64,000 nucleotides of DNA, taken from the NCBI RefSeq assembly GCF_003987475.1, contig NZ_PIQH01000008.1, positions 1 to 64,000 of the forward strand, read 5' to 3'. The notes under the pieces are model-generated. The model ran no database searches and had not been told where the DNA came from. It was given only the letters and a program-made list of their open reading frames with translations. Below, one piece after another: positions 44,844 to 54,900 of the stretch. This stretch comes from Idiomarina tyrosinivorans (GTDB taxonomy: Bacteria > Pseudomonadota > Gammaproteobacteria > Enterobacterales > Alteromonadaceae). Position numbers and translations under genes: made by a program. Numbering within the stretch: position 1 is the first letter of the stretch; each line of letters starts with the position of its first letter.

Positions 44844-45860
44844 TTACAAATACGGCTTGAACGCTTCACTAGCGTACGTCTCAAACCCGTCTTCAGTTTT
44901 GCTGATAAGGAAAATGGCTAGCTCGTGCTGTTCGGCGAATTGCTTGGCTTTTTCCGTACCCAAAACCATCATCGCTGTCGCATAGCCATCTGCCGACATG
45001 CAGTCTTCTGCAAGCACGGAAACCGAGACTAAACGATGCTGTATCGGCGCTTCCGTAGCGGGGTCGATAATATGTGAGTAACGTCGACCATTTTCTTCAT
45101 AGTAATTGCGATAATCACCCGAAGTCGCTAGTGAGGCATTTTCTAATTGGACAATCTTTTGGACTGCTCGTTCAATACTCGCTGGCTTTTCAATGGCAAT
45201 ACGCCACGGTTGATCACCCGGCTTGTGTCCGCGCGTGCGAATTTCACCGCCAATCTCAACCAGATAGTGCTGAATGCCCATTTGCTCTAACAGCACGCCA
45301 ACACGGTCTACACCGTAACCTTTGGCAATACTCGATAAATCAACGTAGACGTCCGGATTGGACTTCGCCAACTGATGATTTTTGAGCGTGAGCTTTTGGT
45401 AGCCAACGATGGGTCGAATGGCGGCAAGCTCAGATTCAGTGGGAACATCTTCTGGCCGCGCTTGCGGACCAAAGCCCCACAAATTAACCAATGGCCCCAT
45501 GGTGATATCCAAAGCACCATCGGTTTCATCGGCAATTTCTAACGCACGGTTGACCACGTGCTCCAGCGCCCGAGAAACCACTTTCGGCTCAGTCGAGCGA
45601 GATTGGTTAAACTTAGACAGTTCTGAATTCGGGTCGTAGGTCGACATTTGCGCATTAACGCGTTCCAGCACAGCATCAACCGCTTGCTGCACATCTTTCG
45701 CCTGTACCGAAGGATCGTTGTGATAAAAGGTAATGTGATAGGTAGTCCCCATCGTTTTACCCTGCAACTGAATCGGTTCAGGTTGCTGACTACAGGATAC
45801 TAAAAAGGCTAGCCCAAACAGGACTAGCCAGCGCAAATAAACCACTTTCATGTGCTTCAT
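44844..45860 (-). CDS. apbE: FAD:protein FMN transferase
   Basis: Attaches FMN covalently through a phosphoester to Thr in NqrB and NqrC (flavinylation). A 338-residue lipoprotein (lipobox FLVSC, Cys23) on the periplasmic side, with the ApbE motifs MGTTYHITFY, DLSSIAKGYGVDRVG and the C-terminal DPATEAPIQH metal/FAD region plus DGYATAMMVLG. Start put at ATG 45860; a TTG at 45866 touches the nqrF stop. Its substrates are encoded directly upstream. Confidence 0.95.
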   Translation of the reverse strand: MKHMKVVYLRWLVLFGLAFLVSCSQQPEPIQLQGKTMGTTYHITFYHNDPSVQAKDVQQAVDAVLERVNAQMSTYDPNSELSKFNQSRSTEPKVVSRALEHVVNRALEIADETDGALDITMGPLVNLWGFGPQARPEDVPTESELAAIRPIVGYQKLTLKNHQLAKSNPDVYVDLSSIAKGYGVDRVGVLLEQMGIQHYLVEIGGEIRTRGHKPGDQPWRIAIEKPASIERAVQKIVQLENASLATSGDYRNYYEENGRRYSHIIDPATEAPIQHRLVSVSVLAEDCMSADGYATAMMVLGTEKAKQFAEQHELAIFLISKTEDGFETYASEAFKPYL

Positions 45861-45866
45861 TAGCAA

Positions 45867-47096
45867 TTAACCACCAAAGTCATCCAGCATGATGTTTTCG
45901 TCTTCAACACCTAAATCTTTCAGCATGTTGATAACGGCCGCATTCATCACTGGTGGACCACACATGTAGAACTCGCAATCCTCTGGGGCATCATGGTCTT
46001 TCAGATAACGCTCGTAAAGCACGTTATGGATGAAGCCAGTATCACCTTCCCAGTTATCTTCGGGTTGCGGATCAGACAGTGCGACGTGCCATTCGAAGTT
46101 ATCGTTTTCTTCTTGCAGCATGTCAAAGTCTTCGGTGTAGAACATTTCTTTCAATGAACGCGCACCATACCAGAAGGTGATCTTACGGTCGGTATGAATA
46201 CGACGTAACTGATCGAAAATGTGTGAACGCATGGGTGCCATACCTGCACCACCGCCTATGAAGACCATTTCTGCATCAGTTTCTTTGGCGAAGAATTCAC
46301 CAAACGGTCCTGAAATGGTGACCTTGTCACCTTCTTTCAAGCTCCAGATGTATGAAGACATCTTACCCGCAGGCAGGCTTAAGTTGTTCGGTGGCGGCGT
46401 AGCAATCCGGACGTTCAGCATAATAATGCCTTTTTCTTCCGGATAGTTCGCCATTGAGTACGCACGAATGGTCTCTTCGTTAACTTTCGACTCAATGTCA
46501 AAGAAACCAAAGCGCTCCCAGTCCGCATGATACTCTTTAGGAATATCAAAATCTTTGTACTTGATGTGGTGCGGTGGAGCTTCGATCTGAATATAACCAC
46601 CGGCGCGGAACGGTACTTCTTCGCCTTCTGGCAACTGCACCACAAACTCTTTGATGAATGTTGCGACGTTGTCGTTAGACTTAACCGTACAGTCCCACTT
46701 ACGAATACCAAAGACTTCTTCTGGCAATTCAATTTTCATGTCTTGCTTAATATTTACTTGGCAAGACAAGCGGCAACCTTCTCGGGCTTCGCGTTTAGTG
46801 ATGTGGTCAAGTTCGGTTGGCAGGATATCACCGCCGCCCTCTTTAATGACCACTCGACATTGCCCACAAGAGCCGCCGCCACCACAAGCTGACGACACGA
46901 AAATACCGGCATTAGCCAACGCGCCTAGCAATTTAGTACCAGGCTGCGTCGTAATTTTCTTGTCTTCGTCGTTGTTGATCAGAATTTCGACGTCACCGCT
47001 CGGTACCAGCTTAGATTTCGCAACCATAATAATTGCGACTAAAGCCAGTACGATGATGGTAAACATCGCCACACTGAGAATAATACCTTCAATCAT
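45867..47096 (-). CDS. nqrF: Na+-NQR subunit F, NADH-oxidising
   Basis: Entry point of electrons from NADH. A 409-residue protein with one N-terminal helix, a 2Fe-2S ferredoxin domain ([15 protein letters not shown] and distal Cys in CRLSCQV), an FAD domain (RAYSMANYP) and a C-terminal NADH domain ([22 protein letters not shown]). Standard length and motifs. 37 bp after nqrE. Confidence 0.98.
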   Translation of the reverse strand: MIEGIILSVAMFTIIVLALVAIIMVAKSKLVPSGDVEILINNDEDKKITTQPGTKLLGALANAGIFVSSACGGGGSCGQCRVVIKEGGGDILPTELDHITKREAREGCRLSCQVNIKQDMKIELPEEVFGIRKWDCTVKSNDNVATFIKEFVVQLPEGEEVPFRAGGYIQIEAPPHHIKYKDFDIPKEYHADWERFGFFDIESKVNEETIRAYSMANYPEEKGIIMLNVRIATPPPNNLSLPAGKMSSYIWSLKEGDKVTISGPFGEFFAKETDAEMVFIGGGAGMAPMRSHIFDQLRRIHTDRKITFWYGARSLKEMFYTEDFDMLQEENDNFEWHVALSDPQPEDNWEGDTGFIHNVLYERYLKDHDAPEDCEFYMCGPPVMNAAVINMLKDLGVEDENIMLDDFGG

Positions 47097-47133
47097 GAAA
47101 TCGTACCTTTACCTGAACCGATTGCACTCTATG

Positions 47134-47742
47134 TTATAGCGATACGCCTGAAAACGACATAAAGCCCAACCCGATAAGTCCTACCGTCATAAACGTAACG
47201 CCGAGACCTCGCAGGCCATCAGGAACGTCTGCATACTTCAGCTTTTCGCGCACTGCCGCCAAAGCAACAATAGCGAGCGCCCAGCCGACACCACTGCCGA
47301 TGCCGTAAACGACTGATTGACCGAAGTTGTAATCACGCTCAACCATGAATGATACGCCACCAAAAATGGCACAGTTCACAGTGATCAACGGTAAGAAGAT
47401 ACCCAACGCGTTATACAGCGCTGGTACATATTTATCTAATGCCATCTCCAAGATTTGAACAATCGCCGCAATAACACCGATGAAGGTTAAGAATCGCAGG
47501 AAGCTCAGATCAGCATTTGGAAAGCCAGCCCAATCGAGTGCGCCAGGCGCCAAAATATTGTGGTAAACCAAATTATTTACCGGCACCGAAATTCCCAATA
47601 CGACCGTTACCGCAACACCCAGGCCAAATGCCGTTTTAACTTTCTTAGAGACCGCCAAAAAGGTACACATGCCGAGAAAGAACGACAATGCCAAGTTCTC
47701 AATGAAAACGGCACGGACAAAAAGATTAATATACTGTTCCAT
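47134..47742 (-). CDS. nqrE: Na+-NQR subunit E
   Basis: A 202-residue protein with six membrane helices, inverted-topology partner of NqrD. Conserved Cys in LGMCTFLA and NCAIFGG supply the intramembrane iron centre. Overall sequence close to the Vibrio protein. Gap of 5 bp to nqrD. Confidence 0.97.
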   Translation of the reverse strand: MEQYINLFVRAVFIENLALSFFLGMCTFLAVSKKVKTAFGLGVAVTVVLGISVPVNNLVYHNILAPGALDWAGFPNADLSFLRFLTFIGVIAAIVQILEMALDKYVPALYNALGIFLPLITVNCAIFGGVSFMVERDYNFGQSVVYGIGSGVGWALAIVALAAVREKLKYADVPDGLRGLGVTFMTVGLIGLGFMSFSGVSL

Positions 47743-47747
47743 CTCGT

Positions 47748-48380
47748 TTACTCCTTCGGCTCGACTTGTTCAGTGCGGAAGGTACGCAGTACCCAAATAA
47801 ATCCGCCGATAATGAAGAATGCACTGGGTGGCATTAGCAACAAACCAACCGGCTGATACCAGCCTCCGTCAGACGCCAATGGTAAGACTTGCATACCAAA
47901 TAGGCTACCTGAGCCGAACAATTCACGGATGAAGCCTACCACTAACAGTACCAACGAGTAGCCTAAACCATTACCGATGCCATCTAGAAACGACATCACT
48001 GGTGGGCTTTTCATGGCATAAGCTTCAGCACGTCCCATAACGATACAGTTGGTAATAATCAGACCCACGAATACCGACAGCTCTTTCGCAATATCATAAG
48101 CGTAGGCACGTAAAATTTGGTCAACCACAATTACCAAGCTAGCAATAATCGTCATTTGCACGATGATTCGAACGCTTGATGGAATATGATTTCGAATAAT
48201 CGAAATAAATAAGTTCGAAAACGCCGTTACTGCCGTCAAGGCAAGGCACATCGCAAGGGTTTTATCAAGTTTCGACGTGACCGCCAATGCCGAACAGATA
48301 CCCAATATCTGCAAAGCAATGGGGTTATTCGCTAAAATCGGTCCAAACAGGACGGACTTCATTTCTTTTGCGCTAGCCAT
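47748..48380 (-). CDS. nqrD: Na+-NQR subunit D
   Basis: A 210-residue six-helix membrane subunit; Cys residues in [10 protein letters not shown] and [11 protein letters not shown] match the iron-binding positions. Its start overlaps the end of nqrC by 8 bp. Confidence 0.97.
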   Translation of the reverse strand: MASAKEMKSVLFGPILANNPIALQILGICSALAVTSKLDKTLAMCLALTAVTAFSNLFISIIRNHIPSSVRIIVQMTIIASLVIVVDQILRAYAYDIAKELSVFVGLIITNCIVMGRAEAYAMKSPPVMSFLDGIGNGLGYSLVLLVVGFIRELFGSGSLFGMQVLPLASDGGWYQPVGLLLMPPSAFFIIGGFIWVLRTFRTEQVEPKE

Positions 48381-49158
48381 TGATTAACTCTCCTTGACGA
48401 AGCTTGTCCAGCAAAGGACCGTAGCCATGCGGTCCCATCCAGAACTGGATCAGGTTAGTGACACCATTACTGGTTAAGGTTGCACCTGAAAGCGCATCGA
48501 CTTGATGTTCACCTGAGGCACCACCTTTGACTAACTGGAACAATACTTTGTCGTTATCGTCGCCATAAATCTCTTTACCCTGCCAAGTCTGAACCCAGTT
48601 AGGGTTTTGAATTTCGCCACCCAAACCAGGCGTTTCAGAGTGCTCATAGAAGTTTACACCACGAACCGTGTTGTAATCGTCTTTCAAGGCGATTAAACCA
48701 TAAATGGTGCCCCAAAGACCTTGACCACGGATGTGTAGAACCACTGATTGCGTCTGACCTTGTTCATCTTTAATGAAATAAATCGTCGTCAGGTTCTCTT
48801 GTGTACCTAAGCCGGCGATATCTTCGCTCTTCGGCACGTTGTGACTTAAAGCAGCGTCGTTAGCCGCTTTCCGCGCGCTTTCAAAACCACTTGGCACTTG
48901 GTCTTGAGGAATCACGCTGTAGTCTTGCAGACTCACGACTTTTTCTTCAACGCGTTGGTTGTAAAGCTCAGTAACATTGGTATCGGCCTGCAACAAGCCC
49001 GCTGCATCCAAAATATTACGTTGCATATCTAACGCCGCATTACGCTCCTGCATTGGACGCAGGCCGATGGCTGCGCCCGATACAATAATCGAGCACACCA
49101 AACATAACGCAATGACAACGCCAATCGTTTTGCCGAGGCTTTCGTTTTTCTTAGACAT
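48373..49158 (-). CDS. nqrC: Na+-NQR subunit C
   Basis: A 261-residue subunit with one N-terminal helix (about 11-31) and a periplasmic FMN-binding domain; the flavinylation site is the Thr of [15 protein letters not shown]. ApbE encoded downstream attaches the FMN. Overlaps nqrB by 8 bp and nqrD by 8 bp. Confidence 0.97.
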   Translation of the reverse strand: MSKKNESLGKTIGVVIALCLVCSIIVSGAAIGLRPMQERNAALDMQRNILDAAGLLQADTNVTELYNQRVEEKVVSLQDYSVIPQDQVPSGFESARKAANDAALSHNVPKSEDIAGLGTQENLTTIYFIKDEQGQTQSVVLHIRGQGLWGTIYGLIALKDDYNTVRGVNFYEHSETPGLGGEIQNPNWVQTWQGKEIYGDDNDKVLFQLVKGGASGEHQVDALSGATLTSNGVTNLIQFWMGPHGYGPLLDKLRQGELING

Positions 49159-50356
49159 TGCGTGCCAACCTCCGTTTGATGTTTGCCTGAACTACGAAAT
49201 AGTCGAAGAGTGGCGCAAAGACGTTGGAGAATAGAATCGCCAACATGATGCCCTCAGGGAATGCTGGGTTGATCACGCGAATCATCACGGTCATAAAACC
49301 AATCAGCAAGCCGTATGCAAACTTGCCTTTATTGGTAAATGCAGCAGAAACGGGGTCCGTTGCCATGAACATCATACCGAAAGCAAAGCCACCCAATACT
49401 AAGTGCCAGTACCAAGGCATTGCGAACATTGGGTTGGTATCGCTACCGATAAAGTTCAACAGACCAGAGAACAACACCATACCCGCGAATACACCAGCAA
49501 CGATGCGCCACGATGCAATGCGGAAATAAATCAGTGCGAAGCCACCAATGAGGATCATCAAGGTTGATACTTCACCGATAGAACCTTGGATGTTACCCAA
49601 GAACGCGTTCCACCAAAGTTCAGTATTGCCATAATCAAGGTTACCCATTGCTGCAACACTCAAATTGGTTGCGCCAGAGAAACCATCAACTGCGGTCCAT
49701 ACCGAGTCACCCGACATATTTGTTGGGTAGGCAAAGTATAAGAATGCTCGACCGGTAAGTGCTGGGTTCAAGAAGTTGCGGCCCGTACCACCGAATACCT
49801 CTTTACCGATAACCACACCGAAAGTAATACCGAGGGCGACCTGCCATAACGGCGCAGTCGGTGGCATGATCAAAGAGAACAGTACGGACGTTACGAAGAA
49901 ACCTTCGTTCACTTCGTGTTTCCGCACCGAGGCGAAAAGCACTTCCCAGAAACCACCGACAATAAAGGTGACCGCGTAAATCGGCAGGTAGAAACAGGCG
50001 CCGTACCACATTTTGGTACCCCAGCCTGCATCCGCCGCTGCCAAATCACCGCCAAACAAATGGAACAGTCCAACTTGCCACGCATCAGACAACGCATAAC
50101 CGTTCGACAATGCCATCGCCGCTTGATTACCGACGTTGTACATGCCCCAGAACATTGCTGGGAAGGTCATCATCCAAACAAGGATCATGATGCGCTTTAA
50201 GTCGACGTGATCACGTACGTGCGTTTTTGCTTTCGTGGTGATGCCCGGGGTGTATAAAATAGTGGCAACCGCTTCATACAGCGCATACCACTTTTCGTAT
50301 TTGCCGCCCTTTTCAAAGTTCGGCTCTATACGCTCGAGGTAATTTTTCAAGCTCAT
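49151..50356 (-). CDS. nqrB: Na+-NQR subunit B
   Basis: A 401-residue, ten-helix Na+-translocating subunit. The covalent FMN Thr is in [10 protein letters not shown], and the segment [23 protein letters not shown] is highly conserved. It also binds riboflavin and quinone in Vibrio. Two bp separate it from nqrA. Confidence 0.98.
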   Translation of the reverse strand: MSLKNYLERIEPNFEKGGKYEKWYALYEAVATILYTPGITTKAKTHVRDHVDLKRIMILVWMMTFPAMFWGMYNVGNQAAMALSNGYALSDAWQVGLFHLFGGDLAAADAGWGTKMWYGACFYLPIYAVTFIVGGFWEVLFASVRKHEVNEGFFVTSVLFSLIMPPTAPLWQVALGITFGVVIGKEVFGGTGRNFLNPALTGRAFLYFAYPTNMSGDSVWTAVDGFSGATNLSVAAMGNLDYGNTELWWNAFLGNIQGSIGEVSTLMILIGGFALIYFRIASWRIVAGVFAGMVLFSGLLNFIGSDTNPMFAMPWYWHLVLGGFAFGMMFMATDPVSAAFTNKGKFAYGLLIGFMTVMIRVINPAFPEGIMLAILFSNVFAPLFDYFVVQANIKRRLARNV

Positions 50357-50358
50357 GG

Positions 50359-51699
50359 TTAGCCTTCTTTCTCAATCTTAGTGAGACAGTCGCGCAACAC
50401 GGAACCGTACTCATACTTACCTGGGCACACGTAGGTGCACAGCGCCAAATCTTCCTCATCCAATTCCAAGCACCCTAATTGCTGAGCACTATCGGTGTCA
50501 CCTGACAAAATGTCACGTAATAACATGGTTGGTAGGATGTCTAACGGCATCACTCGTTCGTAGTTGCCAATTGGCACCATGGCACGAGCAGAACCATTAG
50601 TTGAAGTATTCATGTTGAATAGCTTTTTCGGGCTAAAGTGGCCAGCAAACGCACGCGTAATCGAGTGTTGGTCGCTACCTGGACGAATCCAGCCCAAGAA
50701 TTCTTTCTGGTCGCCTTCAGGAATCACGCTAATTTGGTTATGGAACCGTCCTAACCATGCATGAGCCTCGTCAACCCTCGTGCCATTAAGCACTGAACCG
50801 GAGATCATTCGGAACGACCCATCAACCAGCTCACCTGCGGTTAAGTCGTTGAGGTTTGCTCCCATACGAGTGCGCAATAAACGAGGCTGTTTAACCCCGG
50901 TTCCGGCAAGTGCAACAACGCGGTCGGTAAAAATCTCACCGCTGGTAAATAGCTTGCCGTAAGCAATAACGTCTTGGTAACCGATATGCCAGACATGCTT
51001 TTTCATGCTAACCGGCGACAAGAAATGAATATGAGTGCCAACCAGACCTGCTGGATGCGGCCCAGCAAAGCTTTCTACTTGAACATCAGCATCGCCAGTG
51101 TCAATTTCAGCATCTGCGGCTTTACCCACGAAAACTTTCCCTTGGGTCAAGTTTTGCAACACTTTAAGGCCATCGATGAACGCTTGCTTCTGTTCGTTTA
51201 TAACCAATACTGGGTCGCCAGCAAGTGGGTTAGTGTCCATAACACTGACGAAGATAGCCGCGGCTTCTGCATCGGGTTTTGGAGATTTACTGAAAGGACG
51301 GGTGCGAAGAGCAACCCATTGGCCTGAGTCGATAAGTTGTTGTTGGACTTTTTCGCGACCTAAGCCAGCGAGTTCATCGCTGTTGAAGCTGTCGAATGTT
51401 ACTTGCTCATCGCCATCGAGTTCGATGACAACAGCTTGTAAAACACGCTTAGCACCACGTGGAATATCTTTTACCACACCAGAGGCAGGAGCAGTGTATT
51501 TGACGCCAGGATTTTTCTTATCTTCAAAAATCACTTGACCCTTCTTCACACGGTCATCAACTTTGACGTGCATGGTCGGGCGCATACCCACATACTCTTC
51601 ACCCAGGGTAGCTACCGTTTTCACGGCTTTACCGTCTTCGATTTTTTGCTGGGGAGCTCCCTTAATTGGGATATCCAGACCTTTCTTGATCGTAATCAT
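50359..51699 (-). CDS. nqrA: Na+-NQR subunit A
   Basis: A soluble cytoplasmic subunit of about 446 aa. The family start [14 protein letters not shown] puts the initiation codon at 51699; a GTG at 51711 would add four residues, and neither has a strong ribosome site. Conserved [16 protein letters not shown] and [18 protein letters not shown] are present. First gene of the nqr operon, whose leader contains a small GNRA-capped hairpin. Confidence 0.97.
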   Translation of the reverse strand: MITIKKGLDIPIKGAPQQKIEDGKAVKTVATLGEEYVGMRPTMHVKVDDRVKKGQVIFEDKKNPGVKYTAPASGVVKDIPRGAKRVLQAVVIELDGDEQVTFDSFNSDELAGLGREKVQQQLIDSGQWVALRTRPFSKSPKPDAEAAAIFVSVMDTNPLAGDPVLVINEQKQAFIDGLKVLQNLTQGKVFVGKAADAEIDTGDADVQVESFAGPHPAGLVGTHIHFLSPVSMKKHVWHIGYQDVIAYGKLFTSGEIFTDRVVALAGTGVKQPRLLRTRMGANLNDLTAGELVDGSFRMISGSVLNGTRVDEAHAWLGRFHNQISVIPEGDQKEFLGWIRPGSDQHSITRAFAGHFSPKKLFNMNTSTNGSARAMVPIGNYERVMPLDILPTMLLRDILSGDTDSAQQLGCLELDEEDLALCTYVCPGKYEYGSVLRDCLTKIEKEG

Positions 51700-51736
51700 A
51701 CGCGTTTGCACTACTCGTTAGGGAAGATTGTTCACA

Positions 51737-51754
51737 TCCAACCTTTCGGCTGGA
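51737..51754 (-). promoter_or_regulatory. GNRA-capped hairpin in the nqrA leader
   Basis: In the transcript UCCAGCC-GAAA-GGUUGGA makes a 7-bp stem (one G-U pair) with a GAAA tetraloop, about 38 bases before the nqrA ATG. Stable small stems of this type can bind proteins or protect a 5' end. No function can be assigned. Confidence 0.4.
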
Positions 51755-51934
51755 AACCTGAAAAATCAATACGTTACGACAAAATATACACGTACGGAAC
51801 GCGCGTTTTCGGCGCAACGAACAGATAGTCACTCTTCTGGAAACGGAATTTTAGCATTTTTCCCACAAGGGTTGCCATGCTAAAAGCCAAATTAATCTTA
51901 ACAAAAGCAAGGGTATTTGAGAAAGAGGATCAAT

Positions 51935-51956
51935 GGGCGACAGTTTACTGCCGCCC
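51935..51956 (-). terminator. Possible weak terminator of fabV
   Basis: GGGCGGCAG and CTGTCGCCC (one G-U pair) around a 4-nt loop, 11 bp past the fabV stop. Only short T-runs follow, so termination may be partial. Confidence 0.45.
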
Positions 51957-51966
51957 GTTGGGGGTA

Positions 51967-53145
51967 TTACCAAGACACTTCAGGGTCGACATCGGCGTCA
52001 TAATCGACGTTATCAAAGCCGAAACCGAATAAATGCAGAAAGTCGGCATGGTACTGTTGGTAATCCGATAACTGGTGGAAGTTATCTTGCGTGACTTGCT
52101 CCCACAACGCCTCAATTTTCGCCTGGGTTGCGTCGTTAGTCTCTTTACCATCCATGCGCAAACGGTTGGCCTCATCCAAGCTTGGATTGTCGGCATAAAG
52201 ACCTTCGGTAAACAGGCGATAAATTTGTTCAATACAACCTTCGTGTGTGCCCTCTTCTTTCATCACCTTATAAATCAGTGAAATGTATAGCGGCATAACA
52301 GGAATAGCGGAACTGGCTTGCGTCACTAACGCCTTCAGTGAGGAAACATAAGCACTCAGGTTGATGTCAGCATACTGACTATTTAACGCGCGTGCGGCAC
52401 GGTCCAAATCTTCTTTGGCACGGCCAATGGTGGCATGACCGTAGATTGGCCAAGTCAGTTTCTTACCGATGTAGGTGTAGGCTGTAGTTTGGCAGTTATC
52501 TGCCAACACGCCAGCGTCGTGCAAGGCTTTGATCCAGCGTTCCCAATCTTCACCACCCATCACTTTAACCGTGTTAGCGATTTCTTCCTCGTTAGCTGGC
52601 GCTAGAGTGACCTCATGCACCAAGTCTTTATCGGTATCGTAGGTTTTCGTGGTGTAGGTTTCGCCCACAGGCTTGAGGGTTGAACTGTACACGGTATCCG
52701 ACTCGGGATCTTTGCGCTTTGGCGATGCCAAACTGTAAATCACCAGGTCAATTTTGCCCATGTGTTCACGGATGTACTCAATAGATTCCGCTTTTATTTC
52801 GTCAGAAAAGGCATCACCGTTAATTGAGTGAAACGCCAACCCCGCGTTTTCGGCGGCTTGGTGAAACGCTGCGGTGTTGTACCAACCCGCTGTACCAGTG
52901 CGTTTTGCCGTTGGTTCGCGTTCAAAGCACACACCCAGCGTGTGCGCCCCACAACCAAACGCTGACGTAATTCTCGATGCTAATCCGTACCCAGTAGAAC
53001 AGCCAACGACCAGCACATTCTTCGGACCATTGTCCGGCTTCGGTTGCTGTTTGATGTAATCGATTTGGCGGCTGACATTCTCAGCACAACCTACGGGATG
53101 AGCATTCGTGCAGATAAAGCCCCGAATTTTCGGCTTGATCACCAT
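51967..53145 (-). CDS. fabV: Trans-2-enoyl-ACP/CoA reductase FabV
   Basis: NADH-dependent enoyl reductase of the FabV/TER type, 392 residues. The start MVIKPKIRGFICTNAHPVGC, the cofactor segment VVGCSTGYGLASRI and the catalytic Y-x8-K (YGHATIGRAK) are diagnostic. FabV replaces or supplements FabI in the last step of fatty-acid elongation and is insensitive to triclosan in studied species. Followed by the nqr operon after 255 bp. Confidence 0.97.
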   Translation of the reverse strand: MVIKPKIRGFICTNAHPVGCAENVSRQIDYIKQQPKPDNGPKNVLVVGCSTGYGLASRITSAFGCGAHTLGVCFEREPTAKRTGTAGWYNTAAFHQAAENAGLAFHSINGDAFSDEIKAESIEYIREHMGKIDLVIYSLASPKRKDPESDTVYSSTLKPVGETYTTKTYDTDKDLVHEVTLAPANEEEIANTVKVMGGEDWERWIKALHDAGVLADNCQTTAYTYIGKKLTWPIYGHATIGRAKEDLDRAARALNSQYADINLSAYVSSLKALVTQASSAIPVMPLYISLIYKVMKEEGTHEGCIEQIYRLFTEGLYADNPSLDEANRLRMDGKETNDATQAKIEALWEQVTQDNFHQLSDYQQYHADFLHLFGFGFDNVDYDADVDPEVSW

Positions 53146-53254
53146 AATACGTTTTCCTATTGCTAGTGGAGATAAGGCTATGATGACCTATTGTAACCAA
53201 GACTACCACCGCAACACATCAGACGAGCACATTCTTCGGGGCTGAAGGAACGAT

Positions 53255-53578
53255 TTAACGCTGTGCTGAAGCTAAACTGCCACCCAAGCAACGCGGCGAT
53301 AATGGCGCACCGTCGAACAAATGCTCCCACTCGTTTTGGGTGTAAGTGTGTAACGCCAGTGCGTGGATGTGATTCATCAGTTCATCCGCTAGCACTTTAT
53401 TCACCGCTCGATGACGGTTAATCAGACGTTCGCCAGAAAAGCTAGGACTGACTAACACCACTTTAAAATGCGATTCGCGAGCACTACCGCCATGCTGATC
53501 ACTTTCGTTAAGTACTTCAAGATGGGTAGGAGCGAACGCGTCGCGAAGCTTCTGCTCAATTTGTAAATGAATAGACAT
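53255..53578 (-). CDS. bolA: BolA family protein
   Basis: A 107-residue BolA protein with the conserved His-containing HFKVVLVSPSFSGERLINRHRAVNKVL segment split over the class II KH-like fold (positions 37-63). It partners with monothiol glutaredoxins in Fe-S handling and affects morphology and stress responses. Start at 53578 has GAGG 7 bp upstream; an upstream codon adds only four residues. Confidence 0.93.
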   Translation of the reverse strand: MSIHLQIEQKLRDAFAPTHLEVLNESDQHGGSARESHFKVVLVSPSFSGERLINRHRAVNKVLADELMNHIHALALHTYTQNEWEHLFDGAPLSPRCLGGSLASAQR

Positions 53579-53690
53579 AGTCAACCTCACTGTGGTTCGC
53601 TTTCTTTCACTTTAGCTTGTGCGCAGCAATGACTCCTTGTCATTCGTCGCAACTCGCGCTAAGTAGTGGAAACGATTATGGATTCTTTTT

Positions 53691-54302
53691 CTAGGGTTGG
53701 ACGTAACGAAAGGTTAGGTTGATCCGACCCTGTTGTACTCGCCGTTGTTTGGGTACTTGATGTTGCCAATAGCGTTGGGTCTCACCCCGCATTACCAGTA
53801 AACTTCCGGCTCCTAGCGTCAGTTCTTGCGAGGCAGGAACCGATTTATGCCGCATTTGAAAACGCCGATCGGCGCCCAAACTGAGTGACGCAATCACTGG
53901 CTTATTGCCCAGCTCTGGTTCATCATCGCTGTGCCAACCCATGCTATCATTACCGTCTCGATACCAATTCACCAGTACTGAATTAAATCGCGCCGCCGTG
54001 AGAGCCTCGACTTGGTCTTTTAGTTCGAGTAACTCTGGCGTCCACGCTTTCGCCACCAAATCTAATCCTGAATACCGGTACTTAATACCCGCAGCGCCAT
54101 ACCACGCTTGTAACCGTGGAATTTTGACTTCACGGCCAAACAAACGAATGGTGTCTTGTTGCCACGCCAGCGTTTGCTGCAGTCGCGCCTGCACCTGATC
54201 GGCCTGTTGCGGTTGTAACCATTGTGGAAATAGGGTTACGTCGGCATCAGGCATCGAGATGTAACGCTGGCTTGTGTTAATGCTGTGATATTTTACGTCC
54301 AT
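53691..54302 (-). CDS. AlkB-like 2-oxoglutarate/Fe(II) dioxygenase
   Basis: A 203-residue protein with iron ligands H-x-D (GWHSDDEPELG), distal His in YWQHQVPK, and R-x4-10-R for 2-oxoglutarate (RINLTFRYV). NSVLVNWYRDGNDSMGWH is the typical core of the AlkB/ALKBH2-3 group that removes alkyl groups from DNA or RNA bases. Not part of an ada operon here; constitutive repair role is inferred. Confidence 0.9.
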   Translation of the reverse strand: MDVKYHSINTSQRYISMPDADVTLFPQWLQPQQADQVQARLQQTLAWQQDTIRLFGREVKIPRLQAWYGAAGIKYRYSGLDLVAKAWTPELLELKDQVEALTAARFNSVLVNWYRDGNDSMGWHSDDEPELGNKPVIASLSLGADRRFQMRHKSVPASQELTLGAGSLLVMRGETQRYWQHQVPKQRRVQQGRINLTFRYVQP

Positions 54303-54334
54303 GCTAGGTTTTACGCGTAAGGCAAAGTTTCCGA

Positions 54335-54808
54335 TCAGTCTTCGACCTTGATGTGACAGATGTCGTCACGTTGTCCCAACGAAGCAACAGCAGGGTAAAC
54401 GGCATCTGCAACCGCGCCTTTTGACCAACTTGCCGGAGCGACTAAATGGTAACGCTGAGCACTGACGGTGCCAGCTACTTGCCACAACAATAATTGTTGT
54501 TGCTGATAAAGCTGCGCCAATTTTTCCAAGCCTTCCTGTCGGTAGGGCGGAAAAGCACTCGGCTCACCCAACAAACGCCAGCGGTTTAATTCTCCGGGCT
54601 CGGCCAGTAGTGCCTCATTGATACGATCACGGCAAAAACTGATCTCAATAGCCGCATGACTCAACTGCCATTGCTGATTCGGCAACTGGCGCATATCAAG
54701 TCGAGTGACTTGGTCAAATTCGCTCGTTGTTTGGCGCTCAGCAGCAGGCTGACAAGCACTCAACGCACTCAATAACATTGCGATGATAGGCACAAAAATT
54801 CGCCGCAT
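54335..54808 (-). CDS. Small lipoprotein of unknown function
   Basis: A 157-residue protein with a lipoprotein signal (lipobox LSAC, Cys19). No domain recognised. Two further cysteines are in SFCRDR and DDICHIKVED, so a disulfide is possible. GAGGA precedes ATG 54808, which I prefer to a codon 15 bp upstream. Convergent with nothing; divergent from the Wzi-like gene. Confidence 0.75.
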   Translation of the reverse strand: MRRIFVPIIAMLLSALSACQPAAERQTTSEFDQVTRLDMRQLPNQQWQLSHAAIEISFCRDRINEALLAEPGELNRWRLLGEPSAFPPYRQEGLEKLAQLYQQQQLLLWQVAGTVSAQRYHLVAPASWSKGAVADAVYPAVASLGQRDDICHIKVED

Positions 54809-54900
54809 ATTTTCCTCAACCAAATTCGTTTTTCGGTGGCAATCTCATAGTCGCCTAGTTTATCATGCTCAGCAAAGTTTGAGCGAAAGGATTGCCAGCA

